This document shows, in pieces, positions 8,011 through 16,565 of a stretch of DNA of 38,923 bases. The notes beneath the pieces are model-generated. The model was not told where the DNA came from, searched no databases, and saw only the letters and a list, made by a program, of their open reading frames with translations. The DNA is from Bacteroidia bacterium (GTDB taxonomy: Bacteria; Bacteroidota; Bacteroidia; Bacteroidales; Prolixibacteraceae): positions 1-38,923 of the forward strand of contig JAPLDT010000078.1 of the NCBI GenBank assembly GCA_026391315.1, written 5' to 3'. The translations under genes and the position numbers were made by a program. The number at the start of each line of letters is the position of its first letter. Positions within the stretch are counted from its first letter, which is position 1.

Positions 8011-8190
8011 AACCCACTTCGGGGTTCCTGAACCTAGTCTATCATTAGCCCCAGGTTTCACCTGGGGTTATTCACATTCAAGTCCTGCGGACTTTTTGCT
8101 TCGAAAAACCCTGAAAAGGGTTTAATGTGAATAACCGTGGGTGGAACCCACGGAAAATGAAACAATTGAATCGGCAACCCCGAAAGGGTT
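8011..8190. repeat. Six-hairpin element between cmk and the small antitoxin-like gene
   Basis: Hairpins in order: AACCC/GGGTT (8011-8025); CCCCAGGT-TTC-ACCTGGGG (8049-8067); an outer stem GTTATTCACATT (8067-8078) with AATGTGAATAAC (8124-8135) that encloses AAGTCC/GGACTT (8080-8094) and AAACCC/GGGTTT (8106-8123); CCGTGGGT-GGA-ACCCACGG (8135-8153); and AACCC/GGGTT (8176-8190). The enclosed pair makes a multi-branched fold. It is noncoding and resembles dispersed Bacteroidetes intergenic elements; it accompanies the inserted small gene. Confidence 0.75.
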
Positions 8191-8265
8191 GAACAGTTTA
8201 TTCCATTTGGACTAAAATGGAACAGTTTCTGAGCATACTGATAAAATTAACCGTGAACCAATATA

Positions 8266-8967
8266 TCAGAAAACTCTTTCCTCTACTTTTGAAAGTATCC
8301 ACTCAAATTGCTCATCCCTTGTCATGTGACTGTTATCCAGAACGATTGCATCAGCTGCTTTGCGCAGCGGACTCTCCTCCCTGGTTTCGTCGAAGCGATC
8401 GCGTTCATTGATGTTTTTAAGGATCTCATCGAAATCTACCGGCTCATTTTTTGCGATCATCTCGTCGTACCTGCGTTGGGCACGAATCCGGGCATCCGCA
8501 GTCATAAAGATCTTCAATTCAGCACTGGGAAAAACGACGGTACCGATATCGCGACCATCCATGACGATCCCTTTTGAACGCCCCATCTCCTGTTGCTGGG
8601 CTACCAAAAGCTGGCGGACTGCAGCGATGGCCGCAATCTGACTTACATTTTGCGCTACGGCCAGTTGCCTGATCTCTTGTTCTACATTCTCTCCGTTCAG
8701 GCAGACGTCGTTGTGAGCAGTGAGCGGATTAAAGACAAAAGTGATCCGGATTTTTTTCAGGCTTTCCTGCAGAACGGGCAAATTTATCTCTCCGTTCACC
8801 ACCACCCCAGCCCTCAGACAATAAAGTGTGACGGCGCGATACATGGCTCCTGAATCAATAAAAATGTAATTCAGCTTCTTGGCTATCTCTTTGGCTATGG
8901 TACTTTTGCCGCAGGAAGAGTATCCGTCGATGGCAATAATAATTTTATTTTGGTTCGAATCGGTCAT
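8266..8967 (-). CDS. cmk: Cytidylate kinase
   Basis: 233 residues; phosphorylates CMP/dCMP with ATP. Seen: P-loop DGYSSCGKSTIAKEIA, SGAMYRAVT (nucleotide site), and MDGRDIGTVVFPSAELKIFM followed by RAQRRYDE, all typical of bacterial CMP kinases. The ATG at 8967 is used; an upstream in-frame TTG at 8985 lies on the promoter box. The gene starts 49 bases after porQ ends, and the order porQ-cmk-ispH-pfkA is familiar from Bacteroidetes genomes. Confidence 0.96.
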   Translation of the reverse strand: MTDSNQNKIIIAIDGYSSCGKSTIAKEIAKKLNYIFIDSGAMYRAVTLYCLRAGVVVNGEINLPVLQESLKKIRITFVFNPLTAHNDVCLNGENVEQEIRQLAVAQNVSQIAAIAAVRQLLVAQQQEMGRSKGIVMDGRDIGTVVFPSAELKIFMTADARIRAQRRYDEMIAKNEPVDFDEILKNINERDRFDETREESPLRKAADAIVLDNSHMTRDEQFEWILSKVEERVF

Positions 8968-8982
8968 GCTTTTTATTTGATG

Positions 8983-8990
8983 CAAAGATA
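8983..8990 (-). promoter_or_regulatory. cmk promoter -7 box
   Basis: TATCTTTG on the minus strand matches TAnnTTTG and lies 16 bases before the cmk ATG, implying a very short leader. The -33 region reads TTCG rather than TTTG, so strength is uncertain. Confidence 0.45.
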
Positions 8991-9016
8991 ATCATTCGCG
9001 ATGAGGCGAAGAAGAA

Positions 9017-10039
9017 TTACTTCAGGATACGGGATAAATTGGCTGACAAGGATAAATTGTGAACCATACCGCCAAGCGCGTATCCCGACAATGCATAATT
9101 GAACCGAATGGTCTGAAGGTTGATACCCAATCCGGTAGTAAACCCGGCAAGCCCCGTCTGATCGGTGGTTGCAAGATCGGAATGTCTTCTGTAATTATAA
9201 CCTACACGAAGGGTGACTTTGTTTTCCGGGAAAAGCTCTGCACCCAGCGAAAGATGCCGCATCAGCTGCGGGAAAAGTGATTTGTCACTGGCGGGCAGGT
9301 CAATTCCATTGGGATCCGTTGTAGTTACTGAGGGATTCCATCTGTTGAGATCGTAAGCTGTGATGCTGATTCTTAGCGGGGCATGCAGTAGTTCGTGCGT
9401 AAATCCAAGTTGGAGCGAACCGACCAGTTTTTCATTAGCAGCACCTCCGTAATAGGTTCTCAACTGTCTGCCAAGTTGTTTGAAACAGAGGGCTATGGTT
9501 GTCAGGTGGTCGGACGAACGTTGGGCAATGCCGATATCAGCCGCGATCCCAAACGAACGGTAGTTTTCGAGGTGAGAGTAGATGGGTTTCAACGATGCGC
9601 CTACCGTGAAGTTGTTGGCAAATGTCTTGGCCCAGGAAAGTGACAAGGCATAATCCGATGCGCTGAAGCTGCCTGTTATCAGGCCTGTTTCGTCGGCTGC
9701 CACAAACTGTCCGTAATCGACGAACTGAATACCTATGGCAGCCATCCCGAATTTGCCCAGGTCCCTGGCATAGGCTCCATATCCGAAGCCGATCCCGGCC
9801 AAATATTTAGCATAATTTACCGAGAGGGTATTGTTCATTTCAGGCGATAGCAAGGCAGGATTCTGAAGTAGCAGTTCCGGATCGGGATCAGGAAGAGCGA
9901 TCTGAACCCCTCCCAGGGCGGCAGTTTTGGCAGAATTTGTCAGTTGCATGAAGCTGAAAACCCCCTCCCCGGCCGTTTGTCCAAGAAGGGCAGGCAGCGT
10001 TGCAATGAATAACAGAACGGTCAGGAGGATACGGATCAT
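9017..10039 (-). CDS. porQ: Type IX secretion system outer-membrane protein PorQ
   Basis: 340 residues with a signal peptide (MIRILLTVLLFIATLPALLG) and a PorV/FadL-like beta-barrel pattern: FSFMQLTNSAKTAALGG, LLQNPALLS, then repeated amphipathic strands ending in NLSLSANLSRILK. PorQ is part of the T9SS attachment machinery that, with PorU/PorV/PorZ, processes and anchors secreted proteins. Position directly before cmk supports the assignment. The ATG at 10039 starts the signal peptide; the in-frame TTG at 10051 is less likely. No other T9SS gene is in the window. Confidence 0.85.
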   Translation of the reverse strand: MIRILLTVLLFIATLPALLGQTAGEGVFSFMQLTNSAKTAALGGVQIALPDPDPELLLQNPALLSPEMNNTLSVNYAKYLAGIGFGYGAYARDLGKFGMAAIGIQFVDYGQFVAADETGLITGSFSASDYALSLSWAKTFANNFTVGASLKPIYSHLENYRSFGIAADIGIAQRSSDHLTTIALCFKQLGRQLRTYYGGAANEKLVGSLQLGFTHELLHAPLRISITAYDLNRWNPSVTTTDPNGIDLPASDKSLFPQLMRHLSLGAELFPENKVTLRVGYNYRRHSDLATTDQTGLAGFTTGLGINLQTIRFNYALSGYALGGMVHNLSLSANLSRILK

Positions 10040-10205
10040 AGGATAACACAAAGGATTTCGTTAACCAAAAGACATTTGTTGACAATTAGTTAGAAAAATG
10101 AGTATTTGTGTGTTGAACAAGATATTCATTCTTTCCGGTAGCTTAACAATATGTCCAACAATATTAGGAAAAATCGATTGATCTTGTATTTTCCGATAGG
10201 GTCGG

Positions 10206-10703
10206 TCAGGCGAGTTTCTCCTTGAGCCCTTCCACCACCATGAATACGATGGGGCAAACTTCACAGTTTCTGAGCGTCAGGTTGAGCAATTGGCTGAACC
10301 TTCTCCTGTCTGTATGAGGATATTCGCGGCAGGCTTTGGGTCTGTATTCATAAACGGAGCAGTAATTGTCGGCCATCAAAAAGGGGCAAGGCGCATGGTT
10401 GAACACATAATCATGCTCTTCATCGAGGTGCATGTATTGCTCGATTACCTGGGAAGGCCTTAATCTTAGAGGCTTCGAGAGTCTTTCCACATCTTTGTCG
10501 GTAATCATCGGACTTATACTGCCGCAGCAATTGGCGCATGTGAGACAATCGAAATTTTCAAAGGCCTCCTCATGAAGGGAGTGAACTATTTCGTCGAGAT
10601 TTTTAGGCGGTTTTTTCTTCAATTGCTTGAAAAAGCGTTCATTCTCGGCCTTCAGATCCCTGGCCAGCTTTTGAACATTGTCTTTGGTTGGTGCCTCTAT
10701 CAT
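10206..10703 (-). CDS. YkgJ-family cysteine cluster protein
   Basis: 165 residues with the CxxCxxCC-type cluster DCLTCANCCGSISP, then CPFLMADNYCSVYEYRP, KACREYPHT and NCEVCPIV, as in YkgJ/UPF0153 zinc- or iron-sulfur-binding proteins. The first 50 residues are a Lys-rich helix. Function of the family is not established. It stands alone, with porQ 166 bases downstream and a repeat array upstream. No strong promoter box was seen. Confidence 0.85.
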   Translation of the reverse strand: MIEAPTKDNVQKLARDLKAENERFFKQLKKKPPKNLDEIVHSLHEEAFENFDCLTCANCCGSISPMITDKDVERLSKPLRLRPSQVIEQYMHLDEEHDYVFNHAPCPFLMADNYCSVYEYRPKACREYPHTDRRRFSQLLNLTLRNCEVCPIVFMVVEGLKEKLA

Positions 10704-11220
10704 TATTACGACTACTTCTGAAAAGTTTGAAGGGTTTAAAAAGTTTAAAATGTTTGACCCTTCGGCTACGCTCAGGGACCGGTTCTCCGTTTCACCGTCT
10801 CACTGTTTCCTCTTCGCCCCTTCGGCTATGCTCAGGGACCGGTCTCATCTTCTTGTCATCCGTTCTTTCCGTCCGAATTAATCCTATCGCTTTTCTCAGC
10901 ATGCTACCGCGGACGGCTCATCATTCATTATTCCCATCCCGGGGTTCCGCTCCTTCGTCGCTTTACCCCGGGCTACAAATATGCCGCCACTACGTGGCTG
11001 GATTTGCGTTGGCTCAGCATGGTGGTAAGGGAATTAAGGACTGTGCAACTGACAATTTCCACATTTCCCCTTCGGCTTCGCTCAGGGACCCGGTGGCTTT
11101 TTTAAACCCTTCAAACCCTTCGGCTTCGCTCAGGGACCGGTCTCATTTTCTCATATTCCTTCCGTCATCCCCGTCGTCCCCGTCATCCCCGTCGTCCTAG
11201 TCGTCCCCGTCTTTCCATCG
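10704..11220. repeat. Composite repeat array: four CCCTTCGGCT..GCTCAGGG hairpins plus CCCCGTCRT words
   Basis: A 517-base gap without a gene. CCCTTCGG-type units ending in CTCAGGGACCGG lie at 10758-10782, 10818-10842, 11068-11092 (with an extra C) and 11116-11140. A tandem of CCCCGTCATC/CCCCGTCGTC words fills about 11163-11213 and ends just before the EamA stop codon. Short words such as TTTCACCGTCTCAC separate the units. The CCCTTCG...GCTCAGGG sequence is a well-known dispersed bacterial intergenic repeat. The same composite order occurs at 32817-33072. Confidence 0.8.
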
Positions 11221-12147
11221 TCATCTACCCCCATCCTGCTGTATTACCACGATCTTTTCTATCGATTTTCGCAGTTTGACCTGAGCCAGCAACAGGCCCG
11301 AAATCACGATAACAATACCCACAAATTTTCTCAGTGTTAGCGGTTCGTCGAGAATGTACCAGGCAAAGATGGCAGTAAAGACCGGAATGATATTGATGAA
11401 GATATTTACACTGTTAATACCTAGTCTTTTAACACTATGCGCATACAAAATAAAGGCGATACAGGAGGCGAAAATGGAGAGTTTTAATATCCCCGCGAAA
11501 GCGGGAAAATTAAATGGGATGGCTGTAAAATCCTTGTATTCAAAAATGAGCCACAATGGGAGAAAATAGATGATGCCGAAAAGATTCTGGTAGGCGATGA
11601 TGGCCGACGGATTGTATTTTACCGCCAGATTCTTCAGGACAACGATGTAACCAATGGCAGAGGCGACGGCTAAAAATTCCAAAGCAATGCCCAGTGGCGA
11701 TGCTGTCAGGTTGAAGGAGTTATCGAAAACCACCACAGAAACACCCAGAAAGGAGATAATTATTCCAACAAAGGTTCGGACAGACAGTTTCTCTCCGTGA
11801 AAACGTGAGGCAGCGATCGGCGAAAACAGCGGAATGGTTGCCACAATGATGGCGCCTACGGTACTTGAAACGTACAACAGCCCAAAGCTTTCGCCCATAA
11901 AGTAAAGAAATGGTTCAAAGAGCGAGAGAAGGATAAAAGCCGTCAGGTCTTTCCGCTCTATTTTTACCATTTTTCCTGTTAAAAAGGCGAATGTCATCAG
12001 CAGCACGGAGGCGATGACGAGTCTGAAAAGTACCGTTGTCAGTGGTCCATATACGGTGTAAACTTCTTTAACCCATACAAATGAGAAGGCCCAAAAGACC
12101 ATGGCAAAGATGACCGCGAGATAAACCAACCACTTTTTTTCTTGCAT
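11221..12147 (-). CDS. EamA/DMT-family transporter
   Basis: 308 residues with about ten hydrophobic segments in two similar halves, each ending in a conserved region (SFVWVKEVYTVYGPLTTVLF in the first; FTAIFAWYILDEPLTLRKFV in the second). This is the EamA drug/metabolite transporter pattern of the inner membrane. The substrate cannot be deduced; the family exports amino acids, metabolites or nucleotides. It is preceded by GH20 on the same strand, but its start lies 68 bases from that gene's stop, with no clear promoter box. Confidence 0.9.
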   Translation of the reverse strand: MQEKKWLVYLAVIFAMVFWAFSFVWVKEVYTVYGPLTTVLFRLVIASVLLMTFAFLTGKMVKIERKDLTAFILLSLFEPFLYFMGESFGLLYVSSTVGAIIVATIPLFSPIAASRFHGEKLSVRTFVGIIISFLGVSVVVFDNSFNLTASPLGIALEFLAVASAIGYIVVLKNLAVKYNPSAIIAYQNLFGIIYFLPLWLIFEYKDFTAIPFNFPAFAGILKLSIFASCIAFILYAHSVKRLGINSVNIFINIIPVFTAIFAWYILDEPLTLRKFVGIVIVISGLLLAQVKLRKSIEKIVVIQQDGGR

Positions 12148-12215
12148 GTATTGCTGGATGTAGGTTATACCCTTTTGTACGTCTCCAATTTAATTATGTT
12201 GCGGGATAAAGCTAG

Positions 12216-13784
12216 CTACTTCCATGGGACTTTCGCGGAACGGTAATAATTGATATCCATCACTTTGAATCTCTCAGCCTGGTGTCCCAGTCTGACTTTG
12301 TACTCTTCCCATTTGCGGTTGGTTGCCTCTGTCCAGCCTATTTCGGCATATCCCGGCAGTCGCGGGAATACGAGCGATTCAATCTCTTTGATGTTGGTCA
12401 CAGTTTCCGACCACAACGGACATTCGATACCCAGAATATTCTCTTTGGTAATTCCGGGAACCAGGGTCGCAGGATCCCATTTGTAACCGGTATCGACTTC
12501 AACATAACCGGCCCAGTGCAAACCGAGTTTGGTTTTTGGGTTGTATTTCATGTCGAGGTAGGCTTTCGCTGCCGGCGACATGATGATTTTTACCCCTTTG
12601 GCTACTCCCCTGGAAGCATTCTCGGCCTTAGACCAGTATTGCGCTACCGTGGAAGGTTTCAAAGCCGAAAGGGTGGTTTCATCCCATCCAATCATCTGTT
12701 TTCCGTTGGCCAGAACGATCTCCTGGACACGCTCGATGAAAGGAATATAATCCTCTTTTTTGGTCACATGCGATTCGTCTCCGCCAACATGGATGTATGG
12801 GCCCGGGGTTAATTCTGCAAGCTCGCGGATCACATCATTCAGGAATTTGTAGGTAAACTCCTTATTGGTCTGTAGGGTACTGAACCCAACATTGGTGCCT
12901 GTGTAGAGTTTAGTGGGCTGGTTGTCCGGATTCAGTTCCGGGACGGAGGCCAGTGCGGCATTCGTGTGGCCCGGCATATCTATTTCGGGAATGATGGTGA
13001 TGAAGCGATCTGCCGCATACCTGACAATTTCTTTGTACACCTCCTGAGTGTAGAAACCTCCTTTGCCACCACCTACCTGGGTCATACCACCGATTTCGGT
13101 GAGCGACGGCCACGATTTTATCTCAATTCTCCACCCCTGATCGTCGGCAAGATGGAGGTGCAAAATATTCATCTTGTAGGCTGCGATCAGGTCGATGAAA
13201 CGTTTGACATCATCAGGGCCAAAAAAGTGTCTGGCTACATCCAGCATTGCTCCACGGTAGGTATATTCCGGATAATCCAGGATGGTACCGCATGGGATTT
13301 TCCAAGGGCCCTTTATCGGTTTTTTGCCTTCGAAAGATGCGGGTAAAAGCTGACGGATTGTCTGCATGCCCCGAAAAACCCCCTCGGGAGTATTGGCTGA
13401 TAATCTTACGTTCTCGGGAGAAATGGTCAATTCATATCCTTCTTGTCCTAGTTGACTATTGGCAGCGTCTGTTTCCAGAAGGATATACTTTTCTGATTTC
13501 TGGACACCTGGCTCAAGGATTACATTATTGCTGCCGGTTGCCGGTGTAAGGAATTCATCAAGGTATTTTACCAAACTTATCATCTCGGGCTTTACTACAT
13601 TTACGCGGATATCCAAATTACCCTTGAACTCAAAATTGCCGGTGCCGGATTTAACGGATACCGGTTTTGGGATCAAGGCAGCTTTTGTCAGATCAGAGGC
13701 AACAGATGGATTGGCTACCGCAGAGGTCAGGACCAAAAATAGTCCGTTCAAAATCAAAATGAAGCGTGAATGTTTTGTTCCCAT
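12216..13784 (-). CDS. Secreted beta-N-acetylhexosaminidase (GH20)
   Basis: 522 residues. A signal peptide (FILILNGLFLVLTSAVA) precedes a GH20b domain (residues 35-160), then the catalytic TIM barrel: YRGAMLDVARHFF, HLHLADDQGWRIEIK, PEIDMPGHTNAAL, and the catalytic Asp-Glu pair in HVGGDESHV. The enzyme removes terminal GlcNAc/GalNAc from chitin oligomers, glycans or peptidoglycan fragments in the periplasm or outside. The ATG at 13784 is chosen because the longer reading frame to 13937 runs through the tRNA-His gene. Confidence 0.94.
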   Translation of the reverse strand: MGTKHSRFILILNGLFLVLTSAVANPSVASDLTKAALIPKPVSVKSGTGNFEFKGNLDIRVNVVKPEMISLVKYLDEFLTPATGSNNVILEPGVQKSEKYILLETDAANSQLGQEGYELTISPENVRLSANTPEGVFRGMQTIRQLLPASFEGKKPIKGPWKIPCGTILDYPEYTYRGAMLDVARHFFGPDDVKRFIDLIAAYKMNILHLHLADDQGWRIEIKSWPSLTEIGGMTQVGGGKGGFYTQEVYKEIVRYAADRFITIIPEIDMPGHTNAALASVPELNPDNQPTKLYTGTNVGFSTLQTNKEFTYKFLNDVIRELAELTPGPYIHVGGDESHVTKKEDYIPFIERVQEIVLANGKQMIGWDETTLSALKPSTVAQYWSKAENASRGVAKGVKIIMSPAAKAYLDMKYNPKTKLGLHWAGYVEVDTGYKWDPATLVPGITKENILGIECPLWSETVTNIKEIESLVFPRLPGYAEIGWTEATNRKWEEYKVRLGHQAERFKVMDINYYRSAKVPWK

Positions 13785-13851
13785 TGTTAGTTTTGGTGTT
13801 AAATGTTGCTGTTTGATATTCCTGGTAAGATAGCTGAAAAAATCGAAAAGA

Positions 13852-13892
13852 AGAAAAGCCCTAATGCTGAACTTTGCATCATGGGCTTTTCT
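13852..13892 (-). terminator. Intrinsic terminator of tRNA-His
   Basis: On the minus strand AGAAAAGCCC and GGGCTTTTCT form a 10-bp stem (13883-13892 with 13852-13861) around 21 bases, followed by a T/C-rich run ending in TTTTCG. It begins four bases after the tRNA 3' end. Confidence 0.75.
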
Positions 13893-13895
13893 TTG

Positions 13896-13970
13896 GGTGG
13901 AAGATGGGATTCGAACCCACGACCAATGGTACCACAAACCACTACTCTAACCGACTGAGCTACATCCACC
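13896..13970 (-). tRNA. tRNA-His (anticodon GTG)
   Basis: A cloverleaf folds on the minus strand: acceptor GTGGATG/CTTCCAC, D arm GCTC/GAGT, anticodon stem GTGGT/ACCAT with loop TTGTGGT (anticodon GTG), T arm GTGGG-TTCGAAT-CCCAT. The extra G at -1 (13970) opposite C73 is the tRNA-His identity mark. CCA is not encoded in full. The acceptor has one mismatch, U6-U67. It has its own promoter and terminator. Confidence 0.96.
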
Positions 13971-13981
13971 GTTTTGTGCCG

Positions 13982-14013
13982 CAAATATAGGGCTGTTTTT
14001 CGAATTAGACAAA
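13982..14013 (-). promoter_or_regulatory. tRNA-His promoter (TTTG-N20-TATATTTG)
   Basis: On the minus strand TTTG (14010-14013) and TATATTTG (13982-13989) are separated by 20 bases, matching the Bacteroidetes primary sigma consensus. The tRNA begins 12 bases further on. Confidence 0.8.
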
Positions 14014-14023
14014 AGAAAGATGT

Positions 14024-14031
14024 TATTTTTG
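14024..14031 (+). promoter_or_regulatory. -7 box for the AlkD-like gene
   Basis: TATTTTTG matches TAnnTTTG and lies 24 bases before the ATG at 14056. The -33 region (TTTTTCG, 13996-14002) is imperfect. With the tRNA promoter it forms a compact divergent promoter region. Confidence 0.5.
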
Positions 14032-14055
14032 CATTGTCTGTTATAAAATTCATGA

Positions 14056-14766
14056 ATGGAATATTTGCTAGATGATCCGGTTTCCGAAAGGTTATACCAG
14101 GAGATACTCAGAAAAGTGAGGCCTTTGCAAAACGGGGAAGTGGCCGATTCGATGACAAGGAGAGGAGTCATTTACAAGCTGAACCTGGGCGCATCTATCG
14201 TCTCACTGCAACAGCTGGCCCAAAATTATACACCGAATCATCTTCTGGCCCTTAAACTGTGGAACAAGCAGTGGCGCGAGACCATGATTCTGGCTACTTT
14301 GCTGGAAAAGCCTGATGAAATGACAGAAAATCAGATGGATTTTTGGGTAAAACAGATCCGACAGGTTGAGATCGCCGAGCAGATGGCCATGAATCTTTTT
14401 TCCAAATCGCCCATTGCTTACGAAAAGGCGGTCGAATATTGTCTGGCCAAGAAGGAGTTAAGCAAAATTACAGGGTTGCTGATGATGGGACGACTTGCAT
14501 TGACAGATCGTAAAGCCGGGAATGAAAAATTCGAAGCATTTCTTGAACTGTTCCCGCCATTGGTGAAAGATGCACAACTATCACTTGTTTTCAGGAGGAT
14601 TTTTGTGCAAATTGCCATGCGGAATCCCGAATTATACGAATTAGCCCTGAAACAGGCAGAGTTGTTCAGAACGCTTGATTCTCTGGTTGCCCATGACAAC
14701 GCAGAATTTCTGATTGATCAGCTTACATGCGATGCAGTGAAAGAATTGGTTTACCTTCGATCCTGA
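14056..14766 (+). CDS. HEAT-repeat protein, AlkD-like DNA alkylation repair family
   Basis: 236 residues, all helical. The sequence YKLNLGASIVSLQQLAQNYT, WNKQWRETMILATLL and QVEIAEQMAMNLF matches the pattern of DNA alkylation repair (AlkD-type) HEAT-repeat proteins. AlkD enzymes remove N3/N7-alkylated bases with an Asp/Trp/Arg set; those residues cannot be placed with certainty here, so glycosylase activity is unproven. The ATG at 14056 gives MEYLLDDPVS. The GNAT gene starts 34 bases later and may be cotranscribed. Confidence 0.7.
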   Translation: MEYLLDDPVSERLYQEILRKVRPLQNGEVADSMTRRGVIYKLNLGASIVSLQQLAQNYTPNHLLALKLWNKQWRETMILATLLEKPDEMTENQMDFWVKQIRQVEIAEQMAMNLFSKSPIAYEKAVEYCLAKKELSKITGLLMMGRLALTDRKAGNEKFEAFLELFPPLVKDAQLSLVFRRIFVQIAMRNPELYELALKQAELFRTLDSLVAHDNAEFLIDQLTCDAVKELVYLRS

Positions 14767-14800
14767 ACTATACATTTTTTTTGATTTCCATCTTACCATT

Positions 14801-16003
14801 ATGCATATCATTGAAGTTAAAGAGCGCTCATCGGTTACGGCTTTTCATCGGGTGGCCCACTTGATTTACAAAGGCGATAAAAACTGGATTACCCCACTGG
14901 AGGGAATGGTCGACGGGGCTTTCGATCCAAAGCAAAATGCGTTTTTAAAGCATGGCGAGGGAACCAGATGGATATTGAAAGATGATTCGGGACATCCCAT
15001 TGGCCGGATTGGCGCTTTTATTAACCGTAACAAATGCAACAGTTTCAAACAGCCTACCGGCGGAGTGGGATATTTTGAATGTATCGATGATCAACAGGCA
15101 GCATTCCTACTCTTTGATACGGCGAAAGAGTGGCTGCGCGAACGCGGCATGGAGGCGATGGACGGTCCGGTCAATTTTGGTGAGAACATGATCAACTGGG
15201 GATTGCTGGTGAAGGGATTTATACCCCAGGGATTCGGAATGCCTTATAACAAACCCTATTATCTTCAGCTCTTTGAATCCTATGGTTTCAAAGTCTATTT
15301 TGAACAATATTCCTACCACCTCGACCGTAAAATTCCCTTTCCTGAGCGCTTCTGGAGAATCGCGGAGTGGGTAGCCAACAAGCCTCATTTCAGGTTCGAG
15401 CATGTGAAGTTTAGTCAGATGGAGCTGCACCTCAAAGAGTTTATCCATATTTACGAGGAGGCCTGGGCCCAGCATGACAACCACCAGGAGGTCGATTTGA
15501 ATGACATTCGCTCCATGATGAAGATTGCCAAACTCATCGCTGAGGAGAAGTTTATCTGGTTCGCCTACCATGATGATGAACCGGTGCTTTTTTTTGGCAT
15601 GATCCCCGACTGGAACCAATTGCTGGCCAAGTTAAAAGGGAAACTCAACTGGTGGGGCATGCTGAAGTTCCTCTGGTACCAGAAGATCAGAACAATCACC
15701 AGAACGCGAATTTTGGTCATGGGTGTAGTGCCTAAATTCCAGGGAAGCGGACTGGAATCTGCAGTTTTTTGGCACCTCGACAAAATCATGAAACAGCGGC
15801 CCTGGATAACAGAGGTGGAATTGTCGTGGGTCGGGGATTTTAATCCCAAAATGGTTGCAATGTACAAGGAGGTGGGCGGGGTTCATGCAAAAACCCACTA
15901 TACCATGCGCTATCTTTTCGATCGTGAAGCACCCTTTGAAAGGGCACCTATGCTGATGAAAGATGTCAGGTTACTTCGTGAAGAAAGGAAGGCCGGGGAG
16001 TAG
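14801..16003 (+). CDS. Double GNAT-fold protein (YghO-like)
   Basis: 400 residues. The family signature WLRERGMEAMDGPVNFGENM, GLLVKGF and PYNKPYYLQLFESYGF is that of a widespread protein with two acyl-CoA N-acyltransferase folds (E. coli YghO is a relative). The C-terminal half has a GNAT acetyl-CoA loop-like MGVVPKFQGSGLESA. The acceptor substrate is unknown. Tryptophan-rich helices near WWGMLKFLWYQK may contact membrane or lipid. The stop lies three bases before the nested inverted repeats. Confidence 0.8.
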   Translation: MHIIEVKERSSVTAFHRVAHLIYKGDKNWITPLEGMVDGAFDPKQNAFLKHGEGTRWILKDDSGHPIGRIGAFINRNKCNSFKQPTGGVGYFECIDDQQAAFLLFDTAKEWLRERGMEAMDGPVNFGENMINWGLLVKGFIPQGFGMPYNKPYYLQLFESYGFKVYFEQYSYHLDRKIPFPERFWRIAEWVANKPHFRFEHVKFSQMELHLKEFIHIYEEAWAQHDNHQEVDLNDIRSMMKIAKLIAEEKFIWFAYHDDEPVLFFGMIPDWNQLLAKLKGKLNWWGMLKFLWYQKIRTITRTRILVMGVVPKFQGSGLESAVFWHLDKIMKQRPWITEVELSWVGDFNPKMVAMYKEVGGVHAKTHYTMRYLFDREAPFERAPMLMKDVRLLREERKAGE

Positions 16004-16006
16004 AAT

Positions 16007-16452
16007 GATGAATTTCACCACAAAGGGAAACTCAAAGGGCACTAAGAATCTGTTTAAAATTTGTTTTTTGTCCCGTTAGGGCAATGTCATTGAAATTAAG
16101 AAAAAATTATGCGACTCTCAACAGATTGCTTCTCCGCCAGCCGGCGGATCGCAATGACGAAGCAATTTATTGATAATCAAGCAAATATAAAAAATTGTCA
16201 TTGGTAGGAAGTACGACGAAGCAATCTATTGATTATATGCGAATTATGAATTTGTGTTTTCTTAACTTAATGACATTGCCCGTACAGGACGGAATTTAGA
16301 TCTTAATCCATATTCTACCGACATTATACCCCTAACGGGACAAAAAGCAAGTTTTAATACAGTCTCTAAGTATTGATTTTAGACTTTGTGACATCCTTTG
16401 TGACACCCTTCGTGTCCTTCGTGGTGAAATTTTATGTCATCCAAAATTCATC
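16007..16452. repeat. Five concentric inverted repeats (nested palindromic element)
   Basis: Outer to inner: GATGAATTT 16007-16015 with AAATTCATC 16444-16452, and AATTTCACCAC 16011-16021 with GTGGTGAAATT 16421-16431; TTTTTGTCCCGTTAGGG 16065-16081 with CCCTAACGGGACAAAAA 16330-16346; GGCAATGTCATT 16080-16091 with AATGACATTGCC 16269-16280; TTAAGAAAA 16096-16104 with TTTTCTTAA 16257-16265; AGATTGCTTC 16123-16132 with GAAGCAATCT 16218-16227. The innermost part holds a CCGCC..GGCGG hairpin of the dispersed GATTGCTTC repeat type. No gene is seen in the 560-base gap before bL31B. Confidence 0.85.
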
Positions 16453-16483
16453 ACTTTTCAAACGATAACTTTTTATTAATCTG

Positions 16484-16513
16484 TTGCAGATTTATAAATT
16501 ATCCTTATCTTTG
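16484..16513 (+). promoter_or_regulatory. bL31B promoter (TTG-N19-TATCTTTG)
   Basis: TTG at 16484-16486 and TATCTTTG at 16506-16513 with a 19-base spacer match the Bacteroidetes promoter consensus. The leader to the ATG at 16566 is about 45 bases. Confidence 0.8.
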
Positions 16514-16565
16514 CAACCCGTATTTAAGGAAAAGGAAAGATTAAAAAGATATATAAACAAGAATC

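Noticed and set aside
10688-11200. Long plus-strand frame of 170 codons
   Set aside because: It is made of CCCTTCGG hairpins and CCCCGTC words (Ser/Pro-rich translation); a repeat artefact, not a gene.
13785-13937. N-terminal extension of GH20 through the tRNA
   Set aside because: The extension translates tRNA-His; the signal peptide begins at 13784.
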